From: Parvularculaceae bacterium
GTDB lineage: Bacteria; Pseudomonadota; Alphaproteobacteria; Caulobacterales; Parvularculaceae
Reading direction: 5' to 3'
Assembly (NCBI GenBank): GCA_013389125.1
Contig: JACADX010000236.1
Span: forward strand, 1 to 30,842
DNA length: 30,842 nucleotides
Part shown: in pieces, positions 20,613-28,969 of the stretch
Position numbering within the stretch: the stretch's first letter is position 1
How the letters are laid out: each line of letters starts with the position of its first letter
The notes under the pieces: model-generated
The model's database searches: none
What the model was told of the DNA's origin: nothing
What the model saw: only the letters and a program-made list of their open reading frames with translations
Made by a program: the position numbers and the translations under genes

Positions 20613-22154
20613 ATGATCACCCACGCCGTTCGCGCGCACCGCTCGAAGGACCATCTGCCGCGCGAGGAGCAGCTCGCCTGGAAAATCGCCGAAGTCGCCG
20701 CGGACAAGGTCGAGGTCGACGCTGAAGCCACGGCCATGATCATCAATCGCATCATCGACAACGCGTCGGTCGCGATCGCCTCGCTCAACCGCTCGCCCAT
20801 CAAGTCGGCGCGGGCGATGGCTTATGCGCATCCGAGAAAAGGCGGCGCGACCTTGTTCGGCGCGCCGGCGAGCGAGACGGTCTGCGCCGAATGGGCGGCG
20901 TGGGCGAACGGCACGGCGGTAAGGGAGCTTGATTTTCACGACACCTTCCTCGCCGCGGACTACTCGCATCCCGGCGACAACATCCCGGCCGTGCTCGCCG
21001 TCGCGCAGCAGATGGGAAAGGACGGGCGCGCGCTCGTGCGCGGGATCGCGACCGGGTACGAAATTCAGGTCAATCTCGTGAAGGCGATCTGCCTTCACGA
21101 ACACAAGATCGACCACATCGCGCATATCGGCCCGTCGGCGGCGGCGGCGATCGGAACGCTCCTTGATCTGCCTACGGATATTATCTACCAGGCGGTGCAG
21201 CAGGGGCTGCACACGACGATCACCACCCGCCAGTCGCGCAAGGGCGAGATTTCCTCGTGGAAGGCGTTTGCGCCCGCCTACGCCGGCAAGCAGGCGATCG
21301 AGGCCGTCGATCGCGCGATGCGAGGCGAGGGCGCGCCCTCGCCGGCGTATGAAGGCGAGGACGCGCCGATCGCCTGGATCTTGAACGGCCGCACCGCGCG
21401 CGACAAGGGAGGCTCCCCTTACGAGCCGACCTACCATGTGCCGCTGCCGGCGAAGGGCGAGGCCAAACGCGCGATCCTTGAAACCTATACGAAGGAGCAC
21501 TCGGCGGAATATCAGAGCCAGGCCCTCATCGACCTCGCCTTCCGCATGGGCGCGGAAATCAAGAAGCGCGGCGGCTTTGATCGCGTCAAGTCGATCGTTC
21601 TTCATACGTCGCATCACACGCATTATGTGATCGGCACGGGTTCGGGCGATCCGCAGAAGATGGACCCGAACGCCAGCCGCGAAACGCTCGACCATTCGAT
21701 CATGTATATTTTCGCCGTCGCGCTCCAAGACGGCGAATGGCACCATGTCCGCTCCTACGCGCCGGAGCGGGCGAAACGCCCCGACACGGTGAAGCTGTGG
21801 CGGAAAATCTCGACCGTCGAGGACCCCGAGTGGACGCGCCGCTATCACAGCCGCGACCCGAAGGAGAAAGCCTTCGGCGCGCGGGTCGTCGTCGCGTTCG
21901 AGGACGGCTCAACGCTTGTCGACGAACTCGGCATCGCCAACGCCCATCCCTTCGGCGCGCGCCCGTTCGGCCGCGCGGAGTATATCAGGAAGTTCAAATC
22001 GCTGACCGACGACATTCTCGACAGATCGGAATCGGCGCGGTTTCTCGATCTCGTTGAACGCCTGCCGAAGCTTACGGCGGCGGAGGTGATGGCGCTCAAC
22101 CCCGTCGCGCCGAAAGGATACCTCATCGAAAATCCCGCCAAAGGCGTTTTCTGA
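20613..22154 (+). CDS. prpD: 2-methylcitrate dehydratase (MmgE/PrpD family)
   Basis: PrpD dehydrates 2-methylcitrate to 2-methyl-cis-aconitate in the methylcitrate cycle that consumes propionyl-CoA. The 513 residues match the bacterial PrpD length (about 480-515). Family blocks include the N-terminal IIDNASVAIASLNR, AWANGTAVRELDFHDTFLAADYSHPGDN with the active-site Asp/His region, HIGPSAAAAIG, SWKAFAPAYAGKQA and MDPNASRETLDHSIMYIFAVALQDG. The ATG at 20613 has an AAGGA site 7 nt upstream. The open frame extends upstream but through the terminator, so the longer form is rejected. It heads a tight forward-strand cluster that also holds prpB and prpC. Confidence 0.93.
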   Translation: MITHAVRAHRSKDHLPREEQLAWKIAEVAADKVEVDAEATAMIINRIIDNASVAIASLNRSPIKSARAMAYAHPRKGGATLFGAPASETVCAEWAAWANGTAVRELDFHDTFLAADYSHPGDNIPAVLAVAQQMGKDGRALVRGIATGYEIQVNLVKAICLHEHKIDHIAHIGPSAAAAIGTLLDLPTDIIYQAVQQGLHTTITTRQSRKGEISSWKAFAPAYAGKQAIEAVDRAMRGEGAPSPAYEGEDAPIAWILNGRTARDKGGSPYEPTYHVPLPAKGEAKRAILETYTKEHSAEYQSQALIDLAFRMGAEIKKRGGFDRVKSIVLHTSHHTHYVIGTGSGDPQKMDPNASRETLDHSIMYIFAVALQDGEWHHVRSYAPERAKRPDTVKLWRKISTVEDPEWTRRYHSRDPKEKAFGARVVVAFEDGSTLVDELGIANAHPFGARPFGRAEYIRKFKSLTDDILDRSESARFLDLVERLPKLTAAEVMALNPVAPKGYLIENPAKGVF

Positions 22155-22159
22155 GCAGC

Positions 22160-22978
22160 ATGATGGCCGCCTCCCGCCGCGACGATCTGCATTCCGCCTA
22201 CTGGTCGACGCTTCGCGCCGACAACCCGAAGGCGGCGATCACCCTCGAAGGCGCGAATTCGCAGTCGGACGTCGAGTTTCATGTCTACGGCGTCAGGATC
22301 GCCGAGCGGATCCTCGGCCGCATGGAGAGGATGGCGCCGCGGCCCTTCGCATGGTCGTCGATCATCGATATCGGCTGCGGCGTCGGCCGTTTCGCGCTGC
22401 CGATGGCGTGCCGATTCCAGCATGTTTACGCGGTCGACATCAGCGCCGACATCATCGAGCAGGCGAAAGCGCATTGCCGCTCGGCGCCCAATATCAGCTA
22501 TCACGTCAATGACGGCGAAACGCTCAAGGACTTCCCCGGCGCGTCGATCGACTACGCCTTTTGCGGCGGGGTCCTGCAGCACATCAAATATTTCGACGTC
22601 ATCGCGTCGTATTTCCGGGAGGCGCTGCGCGTCCTGCGCGACGGCGGGCTTTTCGCGGCGACGTTCCAGGTCTGGCAGACGGAAGACGTCGGATCGGGCC
22701 GCCTCGGCGCGAAGGTCACCGCGAAGAAACTCAATGCCGCGCTCGCGGACGAGCCCTACGCCATTCGCTTTCTGCAGATCGATCCTCAAGACCCGGTGCC
22801 GCACTGTTTCGTCATTCTTGAAAAGACCGCGCGGGCCGACGCGCGCGACTTCGCGGCGTTTCCGGTCGACAAGGGGCCCTTTCGGACCGGGGTTTTTGAA
22901 GATCTTGCCTCCTGCGCGGCGATGGCTCTGAAGTGGAAAGAGACGCCGCGGCCGGTCACCTTCTTCGACGCGGGTTGA
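22160..22978 (+). CDS. class I SAM-dependent methyltransferase
   Basis: A 272-residue Rossmann-fold methyltransferase. Motif I is IIDIGCGVGRFALPMA (Asp70 to Phe77), the acidic end of strand 2 is in YAVDISADIIEQAKAHC, and the motif IV region is IDYAFCGGVLQHIK. This is the core of the methyltransf_11/25-like group acting on small molecules. The acceptor is unknown. It begins 5 bp after prpD and ends 5 bp before the thioesterase gene, so it is part of the prp operon. A methyltransferase is not a normal member of methylcitrate operons. An ATG at 22163 is an equally possible start. Confidence 0.9.
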   Translation: MMAASRRDDLHSAYWSTLRADNPKAAITLEGANSQSDVEFHVYGVRIAERILGRMERMAPRPFAWSSIIDIGCGVGRFALPMACRFQHVYAVDISADIIEQAKAHCRSAPNISYHVNDGETLKDFPGASIDYAFCGGVLQHIKYFDVIASYFREALRVLRDGGLFAATFQVWQTEDVGSGRLGAKVTAKKLNAALADEPYAIRFLQIDPQDPVPHCFVILEKTARADARDFAAFPVDKGPFRTGVFEDLASCAAMALKWKETPRPVTFFDAG

Positions 22979-22983
22979 CGCCG

Positions 22984-23427
22984 ATGGCCGACGTTCTTCC
23001 TCCGGAGATCGAACGCCGGGTGCGCGACAGTTTCGCGCGGCAGGGCTTCATGAAGACGGTCGGCGTCACGATGGATCTCATCGGCCGCGGGGTCTGCGAG
23101 CTGTCGACGCGCCATGACGAGTCGCTGACGCAGCAGCACGGCTTTTTTCACGCCGGCGTCACGGCGGCGCTCGCCGACAGCGCCGCCGGCTACGCCGCCT
23201 ATTCGATGATGCCCGAAAAGTCGGAGGTCCTGACGACGGAGTTCAAGTTGAACCTCCTCGCGCCGGCGAAGGGGCCGCGGCTTCTCGCGCGCGCCGAGGT
23301 CGTGAAGCATGGCCGCACGCTTGTCGTCGCCGAGGCGAATGTCTACGCGGGGCCGACGGGGCGCGAGACGCATGTCGCGATCATGCTGGCGACGATGATG
23401 TGTTTGACGGAGAGGGAAGGTCGCTGA
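22984..23427 (+). CDS. PaaI-type hotdog-fold thioesterase
   Basis: A 147-residue hotdog-fold protein of the PaaI/YiiD-like thioesterase family. The signature HDESLTQQHGFFHAGVTAALADSAAGYAAYSM contains the Asn/Gln-His-Gly-x-x-His active-site pattern (QQHGFFH) and the catalytic acidic residue on the central helix (ADSA). The C-terminal half (TTEFKLNLLAPAKG, EANVYAG, HVAIMLATMM) completes the fold. It probably hydrolyses an acyl-CoA, and in this operon could relieve accumulation of propionyl- or methylcitryl-type CoA esters, but the substrate is inference. The ATG at 22984 follows the methyltransferase stop codon by 5 bp, and its TGA overlaps the prpB ATG (ATGA-type coupling). Confidence 0.9.
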   Translation: MADVLPPEIERRVRDSFARQGFMKTVGVTMDLIGRGVCELSTRHDESLTQQHGFFHAGVTAALADSAAGYAAYSMMPEKSEVLTTEFKLNLLAPAKGPRLLARAEVVKHGRTLVVAEANVYAGPTGRETHVAIMLATMMCLTEREGR

Positions 23428-24338
23428 TGCTCTTCACCAGGAAACTCGCCGCGGAAAAGCGCGCCGACTTCCGCGCCAGGCTGAAGTCCGGAAAACTCCT
23501 GCAGTTTCCGGGCGCCTTCAATCCGCTTTGCGCGCAGATGATCGAGCGCAAGGGGTTTGACGGCGTCTACATTTCGGGCGCCGTGATGTCGGCCGACCTC
23601 TGCCTTCCCGACATCGGCATTGCGACGCTAACGGAGTTTGCGACCCGCGGCCAACAGATCGCGCGCGTCACGGATTTGCCGACGATCATCGACATCGACA
23701 CCGGCTTCGGCGAGCCGATGTCGGCGGCAAGGTCGGTGCGCCTCATGGAGGAAGCGGGAATTTCCGCCTGCCATATCGAGGACCAGACGGCGCCGAAGCG
23801 CTGCGGGCATCTCGACGGCAAGGAGGTCGTCGAAGTCGCGGCGATGGCCAAACGCGTCAGGGCGGCGGCGGATGCGCGGCGCGATCCGAATTTCATTCTG
23901 ATCGCGCGCTCGGACGCGCGCGCGGTCGAAGGGCTAGGGCAAGCGATCGAACGCATGAAAGCCTATGAAGGCGCCGGCGCCGACATGATCTTCCCCGAGG
24001 CGATGGCGAACGAGAAGGAATTCGAAGCGGTCCGCAAAGCGATCAAGGTTCCCCTGCTCGCCAACATGACCGAATTCGGCAAGTCGCGGCTCCTCAACAA
24101 GAAGGAGCTCGAAGCGCTCGGCTTCAATCTCGTCATCTATCCGGTGACGACGTTGCGCCTGGCAATGTTCGGCGCCGAAAAGGGCCTCGACGCGATTTTG
24201 AAGGACGGCGATCAGAACGGCGTCCTCGAGATCATGCAGCACCGCAAGGACCTCTACGACCTCCTGCGCTATCAGGACTACAATCGGTTCGATCAGTCGA
24301 TTTTCAACTTCAAGGTCGGCGATACGCCGAAGGATTGA
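23427..24338 (+). CDS. prpB: 2-methylisocitrate lyase
   Basis: PrpB cleaves 2-methylisocitrate into pyruvate and succinate, the last step of the methylcitrate cycle. The 303-residue length is normal. The catalytic loop is KRCGHLDGK with Cys126, and the metal-binding acidic pair is in IIDIDTGFGE (Asp89, Asp91). HIEDQ and the FPEAM block follow, and the C-terminus has the usual YDLLRYQDYNRFD. The ATG at 23427 overlaps the stop codon of the thioesterase gene by one base, so expression of the two is coupled. An in-frame start 27 bp upstream is rejected because PrpB proteins begin near LFTRKLAAEKRADFR. Confidence 0.94.
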   Translation: MLFTRKLAAEKRADFRARLKSGKLLQFPGAFNPLCAQMIERKGFDGVYISGAVMSADLCLPDIGIATLTEFATRGQQIARVTDLPTIIDIDTGFGEPMSAARSVRLMEEAGISACHIEDQTAPKRCGHLDGKEVVEVAAMAKRVRAAADARRDPNFILIARSDARAVEGLGQAIERMKAYEGAGADMIFPEAMANEKEFEAVRKAIKVPLLANMTEFGKSRLLNKKELEALGFNLVIYPVTTLRLAMFGAEKGLDAILKDGDQNGVLEIMQHRKDLYDLLRYQDYNRFDQSIFNFKVGDTPKD

Positions 24339-24347
24339 GCGGCGGCG

Positions 24348-25685
24348 ATGGCCAAACGCCCGCATATCCCCAAACTCCCGAAAGGCTTCATCTGGGGCGC
24401 GTCGACTGCCGCCGCGCAGATCGAGGGCGCCGCGGCCGAAGACGGCCGGGGCCCTTCGATCTGGGACGCGTTCGCGGCGACGCCCGGCAGGATCAAAGAC
24501 GGCTCGACCGGCGCCGTCGCCTGCGACCATTATCATCGGTACAAGGAGGACGTCGCGCTGATGAAACGGCTCGGGCTCGACGCCTACCGTTTCTCCGTCT
24601 CCTGGTCGCGGGTCCTCCCGGATGGAACGGGCGCCGCGAACGAGAAGGGCCTCGGGTTCTACGACAGGTTGATCGACGAACTTCTCGGGAAGAAGATCGA
24701 ACCCTGGCTTTGTCTATATCACTGGGACCTGCCGCTCGCGCTTGATCGCCGCGGCGGCTGGCCGAATCGCGATTGCGCGGCGTGGTTTGCTGATTACGCC
24801 GCGCTTATGGTTCGCCGCTTCGGCGACCGGGTCGCGCGTTGGGTCACTTTCAACGAGCCCGGCGTCTTCACGATCGCCGGTTATGCAAGCGGGCTTCACG
24901 CGCCCGGCGTCTCCGACTTCAGCGCCATGATCGCCGCGCAGCACACGGTCAATCTCGCGCACGGCGCAGCTGTCGAGGCGATCCGCGCCGGCGCTCCGAA
25001 GGCCGTCGTCGGCGTCGTCTGCAACCAGCAGCCGGCGCGTCCGCAAACGGCTTCCGAAGAGGACAAGGCGGCGGCGGGGCTTTTCGACCTCATCTGGAAC
25101 CGCACCTTCGCCGATCCGATGATCCTCGGCGACTATCCGGACGGGCTGAAGCCGTTCTTCGCGGCGCTCCTTCGCGACGGCGATCTTGAGCATATCAACC
25201 GGCCGCTCGATTTCCTTGGGCTCAATCATTATTCGCCGACCTACATCAAGCACGATCCGGCGGCGCCCGGCGGCATTGGGCTCGGCAAGCCGCCCGAGGG
25301 CGCGCCAGTGACGATGATGGGCTGGGAGATTGCGCCGAAAGCGTTTGCGCAGACGCTGATCCAGGAGCACGCGCGTTACAAGCTGCCGATCGTCGTCACC
25401 GAAAACGGCATGGCCGATCGGGCGGAGGTCGGGCCTGACGGAACGGTCGCCGATGATGACCGCATCGACTATCTGGCGAAGTATATTGGCGCCGTTGCAA
25501 GCGCCGTCGAAAGCGGCGCGCGGATCGACGGCTATTTCGTATGGTCGCTGATCGACAATTTCGAATGGGCGGAGGGCTTTGAGCCGCGTTTCGGGCTTGT
25601 GCATGTCGATTACGCGACGCAAAAGCGGACGCCGAAGGACTCCTACTATTGGCTAGGCGACGAAATCGCCCGCCTGCGGAAATGA
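24348..25685 (+). CDS. GH1 family beta-glucosidase
   Basis: A 445-residue glycoside hydrolase family 1 enzyme with the length of bacterial BglA/BglB proteins. The N-terminal FIWGASTAAAQIEGA signature is present. The acid/base Glu170 is in TFNEP and the nucleophile Glu352 is in VTENGMA. Aglycone and glycone pocket blocks DAYRFSVSWSRVLPDG, LYHWDLP, LGLNHYSPTYIK and WSLIDNFEWAEGF are intact. There is no signal peptide, so it acts on imported beta-glucosides in the cytoplasm. It lies 9 bp after prpB and 47 bp before prpC, which is a surprising place: nothing in the methylcitrate cycle needs a glycosidase. Confidence 0.95.
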   Translation: MAKRPHIPKLPKGFIWGASTAAAQIEGAAAEDGRGPSIWDAFAATPGRIKDGSTGAVACDHYHRYKEDVALMKRLGLDAYRFSVSWSRVLPDGTGAANEKGLGFYDRLIDELLGKKIEPWLCLYHWDLPLALDRRGGWPNRDCAAWFADYAALMVRRFGDRVARWVTFNEPGVFTIAGYASGLHAPGVSDFSAMIAAQHTVNLAHGAAVEAIRAGAPKAVVGVVCNQQPARPQTASEEDKAAAGLFDLIWNRTFADPMILGDYPDGLKPFFAALLRDGDLEHINRPLDFLGLNHYSPTYIKHDPAAPGGIGLGKPPEGAPVTMMGWEIAPKAFAQTLIQEHARYKLPIVVTENGMADRAEVGPDGTVADDDRIDYLAKYIGAVASAVESGARIDGYFVWSLIDNFEWAEGFEPRFGLVHVDYATQKRTPKDSYYWLGDEIARLRK

Positions 25686-25732
25686 GCGTCCCGGGAATCG
25701 GCGCCGACTTCCGGCCGTGCAATTGAGGAAAG

Positions 25733-26872
25733 ATGATGTCTGACGCAGAAGTGAAATACGGTCTTGCCGGCGTCGTCGCCGACGACACCGCGGTGTCGAA
25801 GGTGATGCCGGAGACGAATTCGCTGACCTATCGCGGCTACGCGGTCGAGGACCTTGCGACGAAGTGCCGGTGGGATGAGGTCGCCTATCTCATCTGGAAC
25901 AAGGAGCTGCCGACGAGAGCGCAGCTCGCCGCGTTCCAGCAGCGTGAAAAGAACGAGCGCGGAATTTCCGCCGACATGCTGAAGCTGATCGGCATGCTGA
26001 ACCCCAAGGCGCACCCGATGGATGCGCTCCGGACTTGCGTCTCCTTCCTGGGGCAGGCCGATCCGACGGCGGAGGATTCCTCTCCGAAGGGGCTCTACGA
26101 CAAATCGCTGCGGATGTTCGCGCAGATCCCGGAAATCGTCGCGGCGGATTTCCGCGTCCGGAACGGCAAGGCGCCGATCGGGGCGACGAAGGACCTCGGC
26201 TTCTGCGAGAATTTCTTCCATATGTGCTTCGGCAAGGTCCCAAGCCCGGAAATCGTCAAGTGTTTCGATATCTCGATGACGCTTTACGCCGAGCACTCGT
26301 TCAACGCCTCGACCTTCACGGCGCGGACGATCGCCTCGTCGCTTTCCGACGTCTATTCGGCGGTTACGGGCGCGATCGGCTCCCTCAAAGGGCCGCTGCA
26401 TGGCGGCGCCAACGAGGCCGTCATGCATCTCCTGAAGGAGGTCGGATCGGCCAGCAACGCCGAAGCATGGATGATGGACGCGCTCGCGAAGAAAAAGAAC
26501 ATCATGGGTTTCGGCCATCGCGTCTACAAAAAGGGCGACAGCCGCGTGCCGACGATGACCGACGCCTTCAAAAAGATGGTCGACGTCATCGGAACCGCCG
26601 AGGCGAGGGAATATTGGGAGATTAGCCGCATTCTCGACGCGACGATGGTGCGCGAGAAAGGCATCTATCCGAACCTCGATTTCCCGACCGGCCCTGCTTA
26701 CTACCTCATGGGCTTCGACATTCCGATCTTCACGCCGATCTTCGTCATCAGCCGCATCACGGGGTGGACCGCGCATGTGATGGAGCAGCGCGCGGCGAAC
26801 AAGCTCGTCAGGCCGCTCTCGAACTATGTCGGCGTTCCGCAGCGCGACGTCGTTCCGATCGAGATGAGGTGA
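25733..26872 (+). CDS. prpC: 2-methylcitrate synthase
   Basis: PrpC condenses propionyl-CoA with oxaloacetate to give 2-methylcitrate. The 379 residues are the length of the short citrate/methylcitrate synthases, not the 430-residue GltA. The catalytic His223 (GPLHGGANEAVMH), His262 (MGFGHRVYKKGD) and Asp316 (NLDFPTG) are present, as is the oxaloacetate-binding AEHSFNASTFTAR. The start region GLAGVVADDTAVSKV with LTYRGYAVEDL is typical of PrpC. Sequence alone does not exclude some citrate synthase activity, but the context with prpD and prpB supports methylcitrate. The ATG at 25733 (or the adjacent one at 25736) follows GAGGAAAG. Confidence 0.93.
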   Translation: MMSDAEVKYGLAGVVADDTAVSKVMPETNSLTYRGYAVEDLATKCRWDEVAYLIWNKELPTRAQLAAFQQREKNERGISADMLKLIGMLNPKAHPMDALRTCVSFLGQADPTAEDSSPKGLYDKSLRMFAQIPEIVAADFRVRNGKAPIGATKDLGFCENFFHMCFGKVPSPEIVKCFDISMTLYAEHSFNASTFTARTIASSLSDVYSAVTGAIGSLKGPLHGGANEAVMHLLKEVGSASNAEAWMMDALAKKKNIMGFGHRVYKKGDSRVPTMTDAFKKMVDVIGTAEAREYWEISRILDATMVREKGIYPNLDFPTGPAYYLMGFDIPIFTPIFVISRITGWTAHVMEQRAANKLVRPLSNYVGVPQRDVVPIEMR

Positions 26873-26875
26873 CCT

Positions 26876-27252
26876 ATGTTCGATCTCGAGCTTCGACTGG
26901 CGAATCGTCCGGGAGACCTCGCGACCTTTGGCGACGCGATCCCCGAAGCCGGCGTCAGCATCGAGGGCGGCGGAGTCTTCACAGCCGGCGGCGAGGCGCG
27001 CGCGCATTTCCTGTTTGAAAACGGCGAGGCGGCGCGGCGCAATCGGCGGGGCTCGAAGCGACCGGCCCCAAGCGCGCCCTCGACCGCCGCCTCATTGAGG
27101 ACGAGACGGGCCAATTCGGCGCGATCGGTCGGGCGCTCGCCGACGTGGGCGTCAACATCGAAGCGCAATATAGCGACCTCGCCAAGCTCCTCATCCTTGT
27201 CGTCGAGGATCTCGAACGCGCCGCGGCGGCCCCAGAAGGTTGGAAAAGCTGA
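26876..27252 (+). pseudogene. two-ACT-domain protein, frameshifted
   Basis: From the ATG at 26876 (site GAGGT, 5 nt spacer) the frame encodes a clear ACT domain (FDLELRLANRPGDLATFGDA, VSIEGGGVFTAGGEARAHFL). At about 27029-27039, inside a run of GGC/GCG repeats (gaggcggcgc ggcgc), that frame loses similarity and becomes Arg/Ser-rich up to 27292. The second reading frame then continues the protein exactly: LEATGPKRALDRRLIEDETG, QFGAIGRALADVGVNIEAQY and LLILVVEDLERAAAA, to a TGA at 27252. An intact product would be about 125 residues with two ACT domains, probably a small amino-acid-sensing protein. The shift (one base lost or two gained) may be a real mutation or a sequencing error in a GC run. 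It begins 3 bp after prpC. Confidence 0.8.
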
Positions 27253-27353
27253 CGCGTCCGGCGGTCACGCGCGCGCCTTCCCTGGATCGTGAGCGCCAGT
27301 CGGTTGCCGGTGATCGGCGTTCCGATTAGCACGGGTCGAAGAGGAGACCCCCC

Positions 27354-27944
27354 ATGGCGAACATGCGACGCGACCGGACGCCGGAGGAGCGCCGCCGCGC
27401 GATGGCGGCGGTCGACGAGCTCATTCGCTGGATCGGCGACGATCCGAAGCGCGAGGGCCTCGTCGACACGCCGCAGCGCGTCGTCGACGCTTTTCTTGAG
27501 TATTTCGCGGGATATGAGGAATGCCCGGAGACCTATTTGAAGCGCACCTTCGAGCAGGTCGGCGGCTATGACGAAATCGTGCTCCTGCGCGACATTCCCT
27601 TCCACTCGCATTGCGAACACCACATGGCGCCGATCCTCGGCAAGGCGCATGTCGCGTATCTGCCGAAAGACCGCGTCGTCGGCATCTCAAAGCTCGCGCG
27701 CGTCGTGCACGCTTTCGCCAAGCGATTGCAGGTTCAAGAAAGGCTGACCGCCGAGATCGCCGATTGCATTCAGCGCGTCCTCGATCCGATCGGCGTCGCG
27801 GTCGTCATCGAGGCGACGCACGCCTGCATGACCTGCCGCGGCGTCGAAACGCCGGGCGTCATCATGACGACCAGCCGCATGATGGGCGTCTTCCGCGACG
27901 ATTCCCGCTCGCGAGAGGAAGTCATGAAGCTGATGGGATTCTAG
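27354..27944 (+). CDS. folE: GTP cyclohydrolase I
   Basis: FolE converts GTP to 7,8-dihydroneopterin triphosphate, the first step of tetrahydrofolate (and 7-deazapurine) synthesis, in the cytoplasm. The 196 residues are the standard length. Zinc ligands are Cys87 and His90 in FHSHCEHHMAPILGKAHVAY, and Cys158 in THACMTCRGV. The conserved VVGISKLARVVHAFAKRLQVQERLT and the C-terminal FRDDSRSREEVMKLM are intact. The ATG at 27354 has a GAGGAG site. It starts 102 bp after the ACT gene and may be read from the same transcript or from its own promoter. Confidence 0.97.
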   Translation: MANMRRDRTPEERRRAMAAVDELIRWIGDDPKREGLVDTPQRVVDAFLEYFAGYEECPETYLKRTFEQVGGYDEIVLLRDIPFHSHCEHHMAPILGKAHVAYLPKDRVVGISKLARVVHAFAKRLQVQERLTAEIADCIQRVLDPIGVAVVIEATHACMTCRGVETPGVIMTTSRMMGVFRDDSRSREEVMKLMGF

Positions 27945-28014
27945 TCGAAGGGCGGCGACCGGCTATCGGCGGCTGTGACGACGGACCGCGACCGGGTATC
28001 GCGGACCGATCCCT

Positions 28015-28037
28015 GGTTGCCGGTTGCCGGTTGCCGG
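28015..28037. repeat. GGTTGCC heptamer tandem repeat
   Basis: Three consecutive GGTTGCC units plus GG lie between folE and the enoyl-CoA hydratase gene. A single related unit occurs at 27299-27306 (gtcggttgcc). No function is evident. Confidence 0.6.
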
Positions 28038-28075
28038 CAGCCGGGACATAACGTGCCGGCTGCGCGGAGAACTCG

Positions 28076-28852
28076 ATGCCCTACCAGACGATCCTCCTTG
28101 AAACCGACGGCGCCGTCGGCATCGTCACGCTCAATCGCCCGGAGGCGCTCAACGCGTTCTCGAACCAGCTGATGGACGAGCTGACCGACGCGCTGAAAAA
28201 GCTCGAATCCGACGACGACATCGGCTGCATCGTCATCACCGGATCGGAAAAGGCGTTCGCCGCCGGCGCCGACATCAAGGAGATGGCGACGAAGACCTAC
28301 ATGGAAGCCTATAACGAAAACTTCATCACCAGGAACTGGGAAGAAACGACGCGTTGCCGGAAGCCCGTGATCGCCGCGGTCGCCGGCTACGCGCTCGGCG
28401 GCGGCTGCGAGCTCGCGATGATGGCCGATTTCATCATCGCCGCCGACAACGCCAAATTCGGCCAGCCGGAAATCACCATCGGCGCCATTCCGGGCGCGGG
28501 CGGCACGCAGCGCCTTGCGCGGTTCATCGGCAAAGCGAAGGCGATGGATATGTGCCTCACCGGGAGAATGATGGACGTTCAAGAGGCCGAGCGCTGTGGG
28601 CTCGTCAGCCGCATCGTCCCGAAAGGAGATCTGCGCGCCGAGGCGATCAAGACGGCGAAGCAGATCGCCGCCTTTTCGCGTCCGATCGTCATGCTGATGA
28701 AGGAGGCGGTCAACCGTTCCTTCGAAACGCCGCTCAGCGAAGGCATGCGCTTCGAGCGCCGCCTTTTCCATTCGATCTTCGGCACGGAGGATCAGCAGGA
28801 GGGAATGGCCGCCTTCGTCGAAAAGCGAAAGCCGGCGTTCAAGAATCGTTAA
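28076..28852 (+). CDS. enoyl-CoA hydratase (crotonase family)
   Basis: A 258-residue crotonase that hydrates trans-2-enoyl-CoA to L-3-hydroxyacyl-CoA in fatty-acid or short-chain acid oxidation. The oxyanion-hole blocks are AFAAGADIKEM and VAGYALGGGCELAMM, and the two catalytic glutamates, Glu112 and Glu132 (FGQPEITIGAIPGAGGTQRL), are both present. That combination marks true hydratases of the EchA/short-chain type. The start has a GGAGA site 5 nt upstream. It stands alone between folE and the kinase gene. Substrate chain length is not determinable here. Confidence 0.95.
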   Translation: MPYQTILLETDGAVGIVTLNRPEALNAFSNQLMDELTDALKKLESDDDIGCIVITGSEKAFAAGADIKEMATKTYMEAYNENFITRNWEETTRCRKPVIAAVAGYALGGGCELAMMADFIIAADNAKFGQPEITIGAIPGAGGTQRLARFIGKAKAMDMCLTGRMMDVQEAERCGLVSRIVPKGDLRAEAIKTAKQIAAFSRPIVMLMKEAVNRSFETPLSEGMRFERRLFHSIFGTEDQQEGMAAFVEKRKPAFKNR

Positions 28853-28969
28853 GGAAGGCGCGCGGCGGGCGAACGACGATTGGCGGCGGCCGCCGGTCGC
28901 ACGCCGTTCCATATCGCTGGTTAACGCCGAATTAGCGCTTCCTCTCTAGCGTCGACCGCGAGAGGGTCG

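Noticed and set aside
20457..21848. Reverse-strand open frame of 463 residues opposite prpD
   Set aside because: It is antisense to prpD, Arg/Asp-rich, and without domains or a ribosome-binding site.
25646..27007. Reverse-strand open frame of 453 residues opposite prpC
   Set aside because: It is antisense to prpC with all three catalytic residues in place on the forward strand; no motif is seen.
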